NCBI GenBank assembly: GCA_905147135.1
Contig: LR990055.1
Coordinates: forward strand, 3,473,001-3,537,000
Reading direction: 5' to 3'
DNA from: Blastobasis lacticolella
Lineage: Eukaryota > Arthropoda > Insecta > Lepidoptera > Blastobasidae
DNA: 64,000 bases
The position numbers and the translations under genes were made by a program. Positions 39,501-44,002 of the stretch are shown piece after piece. The stretch's first letter is position 1. Each line of letters opens with the position of its first letter. The notes under the pieces are model-generated. The model had not been told where the DNA came from. It saw only the letters and a program-made list of their open reading frames with translations, and did not search any database.

Positions 39501-41478
39501 GTCCACTGCAGGACTTAAGGCCTCTCCCACGAAAGTCTCCAAACTTGGCAGGCGAGTTAGAGATCGCGGTGTTATAAATATAACAATGGAAAACACTGCT
39601 GCCCATTTTCCAGTCTACGGAGTCTCTAGATTTTTTGTCTCTATAACATTAGTCGCCTTGTAGCAACGACACCCTTGAGTGTAAGGGATTGGTGCTATTC
39701 TACTCTGCCGGATACTACACGGCCAAAAACAAGCTTTTTTACATTGTTAATAGATGGCGCTCACTCATAACACTAAAACTGTTTTCATGAACTGCACCAT
39801 CTATTGGGGTTATGAAAATCATTTTTTTTTCTTCTTAAATGTCGTATTGAAAGGTCTCGTTAGAAATGATATCGATCAATCAACCAACACTAGATATTAG
39901 CGAGAGGTGCCGAGTTCGAATCCCGCTGCGGCCATATACCAATGACTCTTTTCTGAGTTATGTACATTAGTTGAATTCTAACCGATGCTCTTACGGTGAG
40001 GGAAAACATCGTGATGAAACCTGCAAATCCAGGCAACTGAATTTGTAACCATGATTCAATCTAGTCAGGTTCCCCTGGTAGCAGGGTCGCGGAGGTCTGA
40101 TGTTAGTCGCTCCACTGTAATTACCTGATCGCCAAATCCTGGATCATGGTCAAGGCGGACCCCGGGCCCTCATGCTCGAGAGCACAACCGGGACATCAAC
40201 GCCAAAAGATGATTATTTTTTTAACTAACTCTAGATATTGAAACTATTGTTTACCTGCGCACACGATTCGTATGTCTGGTTCATGTAAGTACCGGTGATG
40301 TGGTAATCTATCCCCGTTATCCTGTCGTGGGTTTCTGGAAGAACGAACAACTTTTTATTAATCAATCGTGGTTAATACTCTGGACTTGTATAAGTAGCCT
40401 GATGAGATTTATTAACAAAACCATTACCTTTAAAAATTTGAGGCAAGGTTTCCAATGAAAGGATATACTTGAAGATTCAGTTGTTAACTATTTCCTATGG
40501 CTAACACTTTGGTTCTCATTATTGTTGTGTGAAAGTAATTCGCCGCAATAATTACGTACTTACGCATACAAACCATTATACCTGTATGCCTTTTTCCTGT
40601 TTGGTACACAATATTAATCGGGATTTTTCCTATTTAATTCTATGTTCTTTGTGTGTAATGTTTAATAAATCGTGTATAGCATAATAAATCAACCGTGATG
40701 ACATCCTTTCTTAAATAATAGCAGATAGCAGCAAAGGAAAATCCAACTATTGTCGTCATCATCTCTTTCAGGCGCAGTATACCCATTATTGGACGTAGGT
40801 CTCCCATTCGGTGATTCGTTTAGCCCACAGATAAGACAGCATTCGGGAAACATGGCCAGCCGTCTTTTGGGCCATGTCAGTTATTTGTAGGGGAGGTATC
40901 GTTGTCTTCCGAAATTATCTGTGAGCTTCACGCCGAAGACGCTGCTTTCCATTCCACTTTGACAGACCTTGAACCTTGACCTTAAAACTGCATGTTTATC
41001 AAAGACTATGTGAGTTACGACAAATAAATGTTTACATGTCTATGACCAAGTGTAACCTCCGTATGTAAGGATGGGACGTGCGTATGCACATGTCTAGTAG
41101 TTTTCGTTTAAGTGTCAAGTTTCCCTCCAAGAGATCCTTAATTTTCCAATTCTGGCATTCTCATTTCGTCTTTGGTTCAATTAGCCTAAATTCAAATGTT
41201 GTTGGACTTAGCAAGTACATAGGTTAGGATTAGGACAAATATTTAGAAAGGCACACACCGTTGAACTTCTGTGTCCCGATTGGCTTCAAGAAGTCGCTCT
41301 GGTTGGGCGAACAGGTCATCTCGCAGACCTGTTGCACGAAGTTCTCCCAACAGGAGGGACACCTGTCGATGAGGTTCTTCGCGATGGCTATGCTCTTATC
41401 GAAGTTCTGTAGCTGTTGGAGATCGCAGCAGGACCTGCCGCCGCTGGCGATCGCGGGGCAGTACTTCTTCATGATTAT
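12394..41478 (-). CDS. NPC1: NPC1-family intracellular cholesterol transporter, 19 exons, 5' end missing
   Basis: Model: join(12394..12536,16404..16491,17835..18035,18820..18915,19662..20143,20763..20900,21710..21932,22332..22506,23367..23567,24266..24467,25215..25476,27632..27803,28375..28561,29506..29790,30606..30791,37728..37920,38900..39115,40255..40334,41259..41478), complement. All junctions are GT-AG and every phase matches, giving 3750 nt (1249 residues plus stop) with no internal stop. Known of the family: a 13-pass late endosome/lysosome protein that takes cholesterol from NPC2 and passes it through the membrane. Insects need it for dietary sterol handling. Seen: N-terminal domain (model residues 1-172), proline-rich linker and TM2 (about 185-215), middle luminal domain (about 300-530), sterol-sensing domain (about 540-735), Cys-rich luminal domain (about 795-1040), C-terminal membrane block (1050-1202) and tail. 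Vertebrate NPC1 is about 1280 residues, so about 50 residues (signal peptide and first cysteines) are missing. NPC1a or NPC1b unresolved. Confidence 0.93.
13480..13535 (+). mobile_element. tRNA-derived SINE tail fragment
   Basis: GAGGGCCTTCGTGCGCAAG and ACAACCGGGACATTAACGCC are the last 50 bp of the SINE family. It lies in the NPC1 intron before the terminal exon. Confidence 0.65.
14410..14441 (+). mobile_element. tRNA-derived SINE head fragment left of the long-TIR element
   Basis: GAGTGGCCTATGGTTATAG resembles the box A region of the SINE whose full copy is at 42883. It is followed at once by box B-like GGGTTCGACCC, where the long-TIR element interrupts it. Confidence 0.5.
14442..15528. 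mobile_element. 1.1-kb long-TIR element inserted in a SINE box B
   Basis: About 95-bp terminal inverted repeats (14442-14535 and 15435-15528) begin ATGGACTTACTACCCAAAG. They are flanked by GGTTCGACCC at 14432-14441 and 15529-15538. A duplication of about 10 bp suggests a Mutator-like or foldback element. The flanking DNA reads as tRNA-derived SINE: GTGGCCTA on the left, GTACCAAAGACTCTTTTCTA on the right. The interior holds repeated arms (14790-15300). Spurious open frames on both strands come from the right TIR. Confidence 0.8.
14790..15300. repeat. internal direct and inverted repeats of the long-TIR element
   Basis: Motifs ACTAGTTTCTA, GACAGCTGTCAT, GTAGATCTCGACAA and TTCTAGGGCCAAT recur in both orientations at roughly 100-bp spacing, with 10-20 percent divergence. 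No coding frame. They make the centre of the element a compound palindrome. Confidence 0.75.
15529..15655 (+). mobile_element. tRNA-derived SINE body fragment right of the long-TIR element
   Basis: GTACCAAAGACTCTTTTCTA, then CATTAGTTGAAAACTAACCG and ATTTACGCCAAGATGA match the body and tail of the same SINE. The middle part is deleted. Confidence 0.65.
16404..16491 (-). CDS. NPC1: NPC1 exon 18: last transmembrane span
   Basis: 88 nt. Acceptor CTGTCTTAG, donor GTGAGT. It reads [20 protein letters not shown] then FLPVMLSYI, the last NPC1 helix. An open frame continues past 16404 to a stop near 16288, but those residues do not look like NPC1. The strong donor exactly after LSYI-G, plus a matching downstream exon with a GSPVNK start, shows that splicing rather than read-through is the likely form. 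Confidence 0.92.
16529..16985 (-). pseudogene. CR1/jockey-like LINE 3' end (reverse transcriptase C-terminus)
   Basis: A minus-strand frame reads [40 protein letters not shown] and [11 protein letters not shown]. This is the typical C-terminal tail of insect CR1/jockey-type polyproteins. It is followed by a short 3' UTR and an 11-base poly(A) (16529-16539). The 5' part of the LINE is absent. It has the same orientation as NPC1 and lies about 36 bp upstream of the exon 18 acceptor. Confidence 0.85.
17553..17658 (-). pseudogene. truncated duplicate of NPC1 exon 17 (3' half with donor)
   Basis: About 105 bp match 17828-17933 with roughly ten differences. The copy keeps the reading [20 protein letters not shown] then AKSQIFQ and an intact GTATGG donor, and the similarity runs a short way into the intron. 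The 5' half of the exon is absent: a TAG lies in frame just upstream and no clear acceptor is visible. Changes include T to K in the ITLTKF motif. A TIR element (17691-17820) separates copy and parent. Most likely a dead copy. Confidence 0.85.
17691..17820. mobile_element. TIR-like repeat family X, copy 2, between exon 17 and its duplicate
   Basis: GTACAACTAGTGTCAAATAA to GTGACGCGGGTTATA. AGAGACTTG near the left and CAAGTCTCTTC near the right are inverted. The element exactly fills the gap between the partial duplicate (17553-17658) and the parent exon. Confidence 0.75.
17835..18035 (-). CDS. NPC1: NPC1 exon 17: two membrane spans with an Ala/Gly-rich loop
   Basis: 67 codons, phase 0 at both ends. 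Acceptor CTTTACAG, donor GTATGG. It reads [20 protein letters not shown], a loop [20 protein letters not shown], then [20 protein letters not shown] and [15 protein letters not shown] and [14 protein letters not shown] are NPC1 signatures. The loop is richer in Gly and Ala than in most relatives. The 3' half of this exon is duplicated at 17553-17658 in the following intron. Confidence 0.95.
18820..18915 (-). CDS. NPC1: NPC1 exon 16: transmembrane segment
   Basis: Exactly 32 codons, phase 0 at both ends, so too short to stand out as an open frame. Acceptor GTCCGCAG, donor GTAAGT. It reads [20 protein letters not shown] then [12 protein letters not shown]. The [13 protein letters not shown] motif is near-invariant in NPC1 and in Patched-like proteins. 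Confidence 0.95.
18968..19228 (+). repeat. interspersed repeat ending in a GATGATGAT tail
   Basis: Runs from GCCGTGTGGTGTCCGGCAGA through TTTTCGAGGCAAAAGATCTA and AAAATGGGCAGCAGCGTT to CTGTGATGATGAT. Copies lie at 52305-52566 (same strand) and 39475-39725 (opposite). The short 3' repeat tail is typical of RTE-mobilised elements. Confidence 0.75.
19662..20143 (-). CDS. NPC1: NPC1 exon 15: end of Cys-rich luminal domain and next TM
   Basis: The largest exon, 482 nt. Acceptor CTTTACAG, donor GTGAGT. It reads [78 protein letters not shown] and the helix [20 protein letters not shown]. The CxKxGHAAY and [14 protein letters not shown] motifs are strongly conserved in NPC1. Potential N-glycosylation sites NKT, NLT and NGT fit luminal exposure. 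It ends in phase 0. Confidence 0.96.
20312..20560 (-). mobile_element. third SINE family, tRNA-derived
   Basis: On the plus strand CACACAGCGCCATCTAGCCC to GTTAACCAACTGAAC. On the minus strand it starts GTTCAGTTGGTTAACATTGG (box A-like) and has GGGTCCGACTCCC (box B-like). It aligns with 62870-63110 throughout. Sits between NPC1 exons 14 and 15. Confidence 0.8.
20763..20900 (-). CDS. NPC1: NPC1 exon 14: Cys-rich luminal domain
   Basis: 138 nt. Acceptor TTCCCCAG, donor GTGAGG. It reads [34 protein letters not shown] and GSFCPNDKS. The [11 protein letters not shown] motif and the CC pair are family signatures of the cysteine-rich luminal loop. It ends with one base of the Glu codon completed by the next exon. 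Confidence 0.94.
20935..21030 (-). mobile_element. third SINE family, head fragment
   Basis: GAATCGAACCCGGAAACG and CGGCATGTTAACTAACTGAA match the tRNA-like head only. It lies about 35 bp from the acceptor side of NPC1 exon 14. Confidence 0.65.
21095..21255. repeat. G/C-rich repeat fragment
   Basis: GCGTAGGAAGCGGGGGGGCC to CCTAGATACGCTAATG contrasts sharply with the AT-rich flank and has C7/G7 runs. GCGTA...TACGC at its ends suggests a degraded TIR element. Identity unknown. Confidence 0.45.
21560..21690 (+). pseudogene. RTE-like LINE 3' end fragment
   Basis: AGAGCCAACGGCTTGCGACG, AAAGTGGAGGAGTAAAAGAA and AGACCCTGGCATAAGCCGGG match the last 130 bp of the element at 28580-28955. It stops about 20 bp from the exon 13 donor. 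Confidence 0.7.
21710..21932 (-). CDS. NPC1: NPC1 exon 13: third luminal domain
   Basis: 223 nt. Acceptor CCCACCAG, donor GTAAGT. It begins [19 protein letters not shown], then [19 protein letters not shown] and [14 protein letters not shown]. IGLDQxLSMPxDSY and GPPVYFV are conserved NPC1 and Patched-superfamily motifs at the start of the large cysteine-rich luminal loop. The 3' end of a LINE sits only about 20 bp beyond the donor. Confidence 0.95.
22332..22506 (-). CDS. NPC1: NPC1 exon 12: cytosolic loop and next membrane span
   Basis: 175 nt. Acceptor TTCCCCAG, donor GTGAGT. It reads [15 protein letters not shown], then a short variable loop, [20 protein letters not shown] and the helix [15 protein letters not shown]. 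The R-x-D-x-FCC motif right after the sterol-sensing domain is typical of NPC1. It ends in phase 0. Confidence 0.93.
23367..23567 (-). CDS. NPC1: NPC1 exon 11: sterol-sensing domain end
   Basis: 201 nt. Acceptor CTCCCCAG, donor GTACCAGG, a weaker donor than its neighbours. It reads [37 protein letters not shown] and [19 protein letters not shown], ending RRQDSN. It keeps the MPAV proline known to matter for sterol binding in the domain. It supplies the last two helices of the sterol-sensing domain. Confidence 0.95.
24145..24209. repeat. 27-bp near-perfect hairpin in NPC1 intron
   Basis: ATTGGCGGACTTGAAGCTAG then AGCAGCC at 24145-24171 pairs with 24183-24209 with one mismatch across an 11-nt loop. 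It is 57 bp beyond the exon 10 donor. It could be a tiny MITE or a precursor-like hairpin RNA; nothing else in the window matches it. Confidence 0.7.
24266..24467 (-). CDS. NPC1: NPC1 exon 10: sterol-sensing domain core
   Basis: 202 nt. Acceptor GTCCCCAG, donor GTGAGT. It reads [39 protein letters not shown] and ILVQTNQRD. The [19 protein letters not shown] block is the most conserved stretch of the sterol-sensing domain. It ends HIGR with two bases of a split Thr codon. A near-perfect 27-bp hairpin lies 57 bp downstream in the intron. Confidence 0.96.
25215..25476 (-). CDS. NPC1: NPC1 exon 9: start of sterol-sensing domain
   Basis: 262 nt. Acceptor ATCCCCAG, donor GTGAGT. It begins [18 protein letters not shown] and carries the invariant [17 protein letters not shown], followed by the membrane helix [20 protein letters not shown] and [13 protein letters not shown]. 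This is the entry into the five-helix sterol-sensing domain shared by NPC1, SCAP, HMG-CoA reductase and Patched. A piggyBac-like element fills much of the intron upstream of it. Confidence 0.95.
25564..26762. mobile_element. non-autonomous piggyBac-like element
   Basis: A 1199-bp element with 14-bp perfect terminal inverted repeats CCCTTTAACCGCCA, flanked by TTAA at 25560-25563 and 26763-26766. TTAA target duplication and a CCC start are defining features of piggyBac transposons. Sub-terminal GC-rich motifs (GGCGTGCC, GGCGCTGG, CGGATATATCCG) recur near both ends. No transposase frame is present. It holds an AT-rich palindrome (26281-26400). It lies in the intron between NPC1 exons 8 and 9. 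Confidence 0.85.
26281..26400. repeat. AT-rich palindrome nested in the piggyBac-like element
   Basis: Two inverted arms of TTTATTATAAAT/ACAAATAAAGC type surround an inner hairpin, ACACATTTATTT...AAATAAATGTGT. It looks like a small MITE inserted in the larger element. Target duplication not resolved. Confidence 0.5.
27108..27466 (-). mobile_element. second SINE family with long poly(A), minus strand
   Basis: Read on the minus strand it starts AGAGGTAGGGCATAGCGGGG, passes GTTCGAATTGGAGCC and ends CCTACCGTATGAC with a poly(A) tail (22 T on the plus strand). It is almost identical to 58850-59195 over about 330 bp, so both are recent. The last 60 bp match LINE 3' tails scattered in the window, as expected if a LINE mobilises it. 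Open frames inside it are not genes. Located in the NPC1 intron between exons 8 and 9. Confidence 0.85.
27632..27803 (-). CDS. NPC1: NPC1 exon 8: middle luminal domain
   Basis: 172 nt. Acceptor CCTTGCAG, donor GTGGGT. It reads [45 protein letters not shown] and ends HHKEQ. The CLxxYGGPVxPxVALGG and NATALxxTFxVNN patterns are standard in NPC1. It ends in phase 0. Confidence 0.94.
28375..28561 (-). CDS. NPC1: NPC1 exon 7: middle luminal domain
   Basis: 187 nt. Acceptor TTTACCAG, donor GTGAGT. The split codon gives N, then [34 protein letters not shown] and [10 protein letters not shown]. Cysteines around ICFSPL and [11 protein letters not shown] match the NPC1 middle luminal domain, which contacts NPC2 in characterised homologues. 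The 3' end of an RTE-like LINE begins about 20 bp on the far side of the acceptor. Confidence 0.93.
28580..28955 (+). pseudogene. RTE-like LINE 3' end, broken
   Basis: The plus strand reads [40 protein letters not shown], then after frame breaks [15 protein letters not shown], ending in GGTGATGATGATGAG. This is the C-terminal end of the endonuclease-reverse transcriptase common in lepidopteran RTE-like LINEs. It is antisense to NPC1, just beside exon 7. Confidence 0.85.
29204..29472. mobile_element. 269-bp TIR element beside NPC1 exon 6
   Basis: TTAGAGCTCGTCTAGTCC and AATGACGCGCCCCACTA on the left are inverted as TAGTGGGGCGCGTCATTTAA and GATTAGACGAGCTCTAA on the right. No clear target duplication. 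It ends 34 bp from the donor of exon 6. Confidence 0.75.
29506..29790 (-). CDS. NPC1: NPC1 exon 6: TM3 end and middle luminal domain
   Basis: 285 nt. Acceptor CTTCACAG, donor GTAAGT. It continues the helix as [16 protein letters not shown], then [33 protein letters not shown] and [16 protein letters not shown]. The VTTNPVELW...FFDxxFGPFYRTEQ pattern is diagnostic of NPC1. Several N-glycosylation sites (NLN is not one; NET and NAT are) fit luminal exposure. A TIR element begins about 34 bp past the donor. Confidence 0.95.
30606..30791 (-). CDS. NPC1: NPC1 exon 5: cytosolic loop and start of TM3
   Basis: Acceptor AATACAG, donor GTGAGTGG. The previous G plus GC gives glycine, then [19 protein letters not shown] and [11 protein letters not shown]. 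The FFQxWGxxxARRPW-type motif ahead of a membrane helix is conserved in NPC1 and in Patched relatives. The intron before it is nearly 7 kb (30792-37727), the longest inside the gene. Phase and homology run straight across it, so no exon appears to be missing there. Confidence 0.92.
30850..33400. other. NPC1 intron, low-complexity AT-rich, no exon seen
   Basis: Only the small hairpin at 32515 stands out. The open frame at 31456 has an AT-driven composition and no family resemblance. Phase continuity between exons 4 and 5 argues against a hidden exon. Confidence 0.6.
32515..32598. repeat. 84-bp hairpin
   Basis: GCGGTAAATACTGCACATCG with its imperfect complement CGATGTGCATTTACCGC. AATTCGCC/GGCCGAAATT extend the stem. 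In the intron between exons 4 and 5. Confidence 0.6.
33437..33505 (-). mobile_element. LINE/SINE 3' tail fragment
   Basis: TTTTTTATGTTATACGGCAG and GGGCCACCTGATGGAAAGTG match the tail of the SINE at 27108. Similar short tails occur at 21410-21475 (+), 44735-44840 (-), 46090-46195 (-), 47130-47185 (+) and 63570-63605 (-). Confidence 0.65.
33731..33965. mobile_element. 235-bp MITE, complete copy
   Basis: AACTAGTAACGGACGCACC, TTGCAGTCGATACTAATCCT on the left. AAGGATTAGTATCAACTACA and CGTCTGTTACTAGTT inverted on the right. GTA may be a 3-bp duplication. Aligns with 38293-38500. Confidence 0.75.
34108..34295. mobile_element. MITE with AGATGGCGCTA ends, copy 2
   Basis: TTCGCGATTCCAGATGGCAC, GTCATTGGCTAGAATTTATC, GACAACGGATCTTAGTTCTC and GTAGCGCCATCTGATGG follow the order of the 5438 element. 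In the NPC1 intron between exons 4 and 5. Confidence 0.75.
34300..36600. other. NPC1 intron, no supported gene
   Basis: Holds a GC-rich patch around 34550-34690 with GCCACCATCGGCC-type short repeats and several short open frames on both strands (34756-35253) that match nothing I know. No splice-flanked NPC1-like exon was seen. Confidence 0.5.
37018..37190 (+). pseudogene. RTE-like LINE C-terminus, frameshifted
   Basis: [20 protein letters not shown] then HKAQDR in one frame, continuing as [16 protein letters not shown] and stop in the next. It then ends ATATGATGATGATG. This is the standard end of lepidopteran RTE reverse transcriptases with one frameshift. In the NPC1 intron between exons 4 and 5. 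Confidence 0.88.
37368..37596. repeat. element with perfect 15-bp inverted ends
   Basis: CAGGTGGAGTTGCTG and CAGCAACTCCACCTG bound 229 bp of non-coding DNA. The right end lies about 130 bp from NPC1 exon 4. Probably a MITE. Confidence 0.55.
37728..37920 (-). CDS. NPC1: NPC1 exon 4: Cys-rich turn, polyproline linker, TM2
   Basis: Starts in phase 0 after TCGTCAG and ends with a single G before GTGAGT. It reads [14 protein letters not shown], then a proline run ([11 protein letters not shown]), then a hydrophobic helix beginning [23 protein letters not shown]1 proteins carry a polyproline linker here between the N-terminal domain and the second membrane span. The codons are very GC-rich compared with the flanking introns. 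A three-unit tandem repeat begins 17 bp upstream of the acceptor side. Confidence 0.93.
37937..38178. repeat. three-unit tandem repeat of a LINE 3'-tail fragment
   Basis: Units start at 37937, 38013 and 38100, each beginning ATYGTCAATATTGG (or a near match). Each contains the common motif GGGCCACCTGATGGAA found in LINE/SINE tails elsewhere in the window. Units are 76 to 87 bp long. The array lies 17 bp upstream of NPC1 exon 4 on the acceptor side. A minus-strand open frame through it is a by-product of the repeat. Confidence 0.85.
38293..38500. mobile_element. same MITE, right end lost at the exon 3 duplicate
   Basis: AAACTAGTAACAGACACTCC to AACTGACGGTTGATAGGATC matches 33731-33965, but the last 28 bp or so of the right TIR are missing. 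The exon 3 duplicate (38504-38615) begins there. Confidence 0.75.
38504..38615 (-). pseudogene. decayed partial duplicate of NPC1 exon 3
   Basis: About 110 bp align with 38939-39052 inside exon 3. Shared runs include ACCCGTCGACAGG and GCTATGTAGTTGATTTGGA on the plus strand. A 4-base insertion shifts the frame and soon meets a stop, so it is not coding. Its left edge abuts a TIR element (38293-38500) whose right terminus is missing at exactly this junction. It lies about 285 bp beyond the donor of the parent exon. Confidence 0.8.
38900..39115 (-). CDS. NPC1: NPC1 exon 3: end of N-terminal domain
   Basis: Exactly 72 codons, phase 0 at both ends. Acceptor GTCCCCAG, donor GTGAGT. It encodes [44 protein letters not shown] and a final CNQGVD. 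Spacing and cysteines fit the last third of the NPC1 N-terminal domain before the proline-rich linker. A decayed partial copy of this exon lies at 38504-38615, in the next intron. Confidence 0.93.
39475..39725 (-). repeat. interspersed repeat, inverted copy
   Basis: The reverse complement contains GGAAAATGGGCAGCAG, CCAAGTTTGGAGACTTTCGT and AGTCCTGCAGTGGACTGT, matching 18968-19228. In the NPC1 intron between exons 2 and 3. Confidence 0.75.
39897..40222 (+). mobile_element. tRNA-derived SINE, 5' truncated
   Basis: Begins in the tRNA-like head (GAGTTCGAATCCCGCTGCGG) and runs through the full body to ACATCAACGCCAAAAGATGA. Located in the NPC1 intron between exons 2 and 3, antisense to the gene, ending about 35 bp from the exon 2 donor. 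Confidence 0.8.
40255..40334 (-). CDS. NPC1: NPC1 exon 2: N-terminal domain
   Basis: An 80-nt exon too short to show as a long open frame. Acceptor CTTCCAG lies just above 40334 and donor GTAAAC below 40255. The G left by the previous exon plus AA gives E, followed by [20 protein letters not shown] and then YESCAQ. This matches the NPC1 segment between the CEMTC motif and the next cysteine. NQT is a possible N-glycosylation site. It ends in phase 0, matching the next exon. Confidence 0.9.
41259..41478 (-). CDS. NPC1: NPC1 exon 1 of those found: N-terminal cholesterol-binding domain
   Basis: Codes model residues 1-73. Acceptor TTTCCAG precedes codons reading [11 protein letters not shown]; donor GTGTGTG follows at 41258. 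The CCDLQQLQ and [10 protein letters not shown] stretches, with paired cysteines (RCPSC), are hallmarks of the NPC1 N-terminal domain, which binds cholesterol in the lysosome lumen. The exon starts in phase 0, so at least one upstream exon must supply the signal peptide and the first cysteines. The ATG at codon 3 is internal by homology and is not a plausible start. Confidence 0.93.
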
Positions 41479-42014
41479 CTGGAAAGAGGAACGGGATGTT
41501 AGACGTATTGGGCGATTTTAACGGATCTCCGGAGTCTCCTCCGTCTACGCTTGGCATGGGTTTAGAGATGGTAGAATAGCACTAAGTCCAAGGAAGCTGT
41601 ATATTGACGGATAGAGGGCATTTCAGCATTGTCGACCTAAAGGACCACACGCGTTACGCTGTGCTGCGCGGCACGTCAAATTCATACAAAATCCATTGCA
41701 GCGCCGCGTCGCGAAGTGCTGCACAGTTTGGGCATTCAGTCTCCACGACAACAACGCGAAAAGTTGGAGAACAAGACCGAAAATCCGAATAACAAGGTGT
41801 ATGAAATTGTTAATAATTATGAGACTATCAACTATTTGACTAGAGCTACCGATGCTGGAGGGTTATGTCGCTGGGGCCAAGCGGTGACTTCGACACGGAT
41901 TGGTTGGAATTAATGAAAGATTGTATTGATACAGAGAATACGTTCGCTTCCCAGTATTAGAAATACAATAGAATATAGCTGTACATTTCACGGTGTACGA
42001 TTCTACGCAGTTCA

Positions 42015-42099
42015 TATCTAGACTGACCATAATTGTCTAAGCATTATGGGTGTATACTATATGCCTATTATGCGTAGGCAACTATGGTCAGTCTAGATA
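42015..42099. repeat. 85-bp hairpin with a 30-bp stem
   Basis: TATCTAGACTGACCATAATT pairs with AACTATGGTCAGTCTAGATA, extended by GTCTAAGCAT/ATGCGTAGGC. Loop about 25 nt. Likely a small MITE. Confidence 0.65.
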
Positions 42100-42882
42100 G
42101 AGCCCTACATACTGTATTGGATGACACACGATGAATTCATTTCGTCCGATCTTGTAACTAACTTTTGTAACTATATACGAATGCTAGGTTTTCGTAATTA
42201 TCATAATATGTTACGGAAACGGTATTCGTATCTCTGCGCCCTACAAATTATCTAATTTCGGTTATCAACACGAAACGAATGCAAATTGCAAACCGCTAGG
42301 GAAGGATATGGCCATTATAATTACATGCAATGCAACAAAGACAGATGTAAACATACACCTAATCGGAGTCCGATAACTTAATAAGATAGTTGACATTGTA
42401 ACCTTTTGATACAATACGTTACGCTTGATTTAGTCAGAGAGATACTATTGAGACAATCACAGATCTTAATGAGCTTCTCACTACAATGTAGCTAAATAGG
42501 TACCTACGTTTCTTTTAATTAACTTTGTCATAACTCTCGTGAATGACTTTATACCTTATCACAGGGGAGGTTATTGTAAATAAACCGTTGGTTACCTAGT
42601 GAAATGTGTATGTTTACGGATTGTGGTATACATTGTAACAAATGATACGATTAATGCATTGTTATGTCACGTTGCATTGATAGTTCAAAGTCAGGGACGG
42701 CTGGCTGTACTGTTTACATTAATTAGACGACGTGCGATTTGACCTCAGATAGTGTACAATGTAGGTACCAGTTAGGTGTTTTCAATATAATAATGTTTTG
42801 GACATTCTTGAAGTCTGAAGATTCGCTACAACTTCGCGACTTACAACAGCGGCGGTTTTTCCAATTTTTTTCAACATAAGCA

Positions 42883-43215
42883 GGGACGTCAGTGGCCTAG
42901 TTTTTAAGGGATCCGGCTCGTAAGCGAGAGGTACCGGGATTGAATCCCAGTGCCGCCGTGTACCAATGACTCTGAGTTGAACACTAACCGATGCTCTTAC
43001 GGTGAGGAAGACATCGAGATGAAACCTGCACACTCAGGCGACTGAATGTGTAACCAACCATGGTCCAATCTGGCTCATCTGTTTACAGGGTTACGGAGTT
43101 CAGATGGCAGTCGCTCCACTGTGATTACCTTAACTGTCAAATCCTGGATCATGGTCAAGACGGACCGTCGTGTGCGAAAGCACAACCGGGACATTAACGC
43201 CTTGATGATTATTAT
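42883..43215 (+). mobile_element. tRNA-derived SINE, near full length
   Basis: Starts GGGACGTCAGTGGCCTAG (box A-like), then GGGATTGAATCCC (box B-like). The body TACCAATGACTC, TTACGGTGAGG, TGGATCATGGTCAAG and tail AACCGGGACATTAACGCC recur at 39897, 46540, 50421, 55589 and 58155. It ends in a GATGATTATTATT tail. The tRNA-like head indicates a SINE moved by a partner LINE. Confidence 0.85.
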
Positions 43216-43640
43216 TCTCTTCATAAGAAAAATAGGAACCTTCGGACTTCAACGAATATTTAAAAAAAATACAATCAACGATTCATTTTTATTTAGCTAA
43301 ATACCTGTACGCGGAACTAAAAAATAATACCTACAATATTATACTAATGTAAATGTTACGGAAATCTGTATTAAAACGAGCATTGTTCAGAGCCAAGGTT
43401 GAAACATGTTATGAGCATGACAAATAAAATTACCTAAATAAACCATCATATTTTGTAGTCATTAAATAGTGATCATACATATTATTTACGGGGCAGATAG
43501 CTTATCAAAAATTCATGTACAACCAGCTAGTTGGTCAACAAGTCATCATCATCAACAGACCATAACTTTCAGCGCTTTCTTTCGTCATATTTATTGTTGG
43601 CAACAAAACTTCTGTCAATATAAACAAGTAATCTCGTATG

Positions 43641-44002
43641 CAGCGTTGCCAGATCGTATCTTTTGGTACGATTTACGTACTATTTGGCCGACTGTCGTAC
43701 CTTTGGCGTACTTTGCTCCACATCGTACTATTTAGTACGTTTTTACAAAATGCTAAATTTAGCTGGAGGGTGGTCACTTCGCCTTTCCTGTCCGCAAAAT
43801 ACTGTAAAATAATGGAAGGAAGGGTTGATTTTGGCCACCGGCAACAAAATAACGTCATTGTATTGACTAAAAATCATGCCCCCCCTCCCCCCAAGGCCGA
43901 TAAAATATAGAAGATAAGGTAAATCGTAACTTATTAGCCATTTTCGTACTATTTTAGGAGCCCAGACGTACTTTTTTTGGAAACTACTGCTGGTAACACT
44001 GC
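43641..44002. mobile_element. non-autonomous hAT-like element, 362 bp
   Basis: Termini CAGCGTTGCCAG and CTGGTAACACTG are inverted repeats of the hAT consensus type CAGNGTTGCCA. An exact 8-bp target duplication CTCGTATG lies at 43633-43640 and 44003-44010. The interior is rich in GTAC/CGTACTA repeats and codes for nothing. The exact duplication suggests a fairly recent insertion. Confidence 0.9.

Noticed and set aside
41470..41472. ATG at the start of exon 1 as the NPC1 start codon
   Set aside because: It would remove the signal peptide and first cysteines, and an acceptor lies 6 bases upstream.
42900..42975. Possible tRNA gene
   Set aside because: Box A- and box B-like sequences belong to a repeated SINE head. 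No full cloverleaf with paired acceptor arms could be drawn.
43641..44002. GTAC-rich region as a regulatory array
   Set aside because: The TIRs and exact 8-bp duplication explain it as a hAT element.
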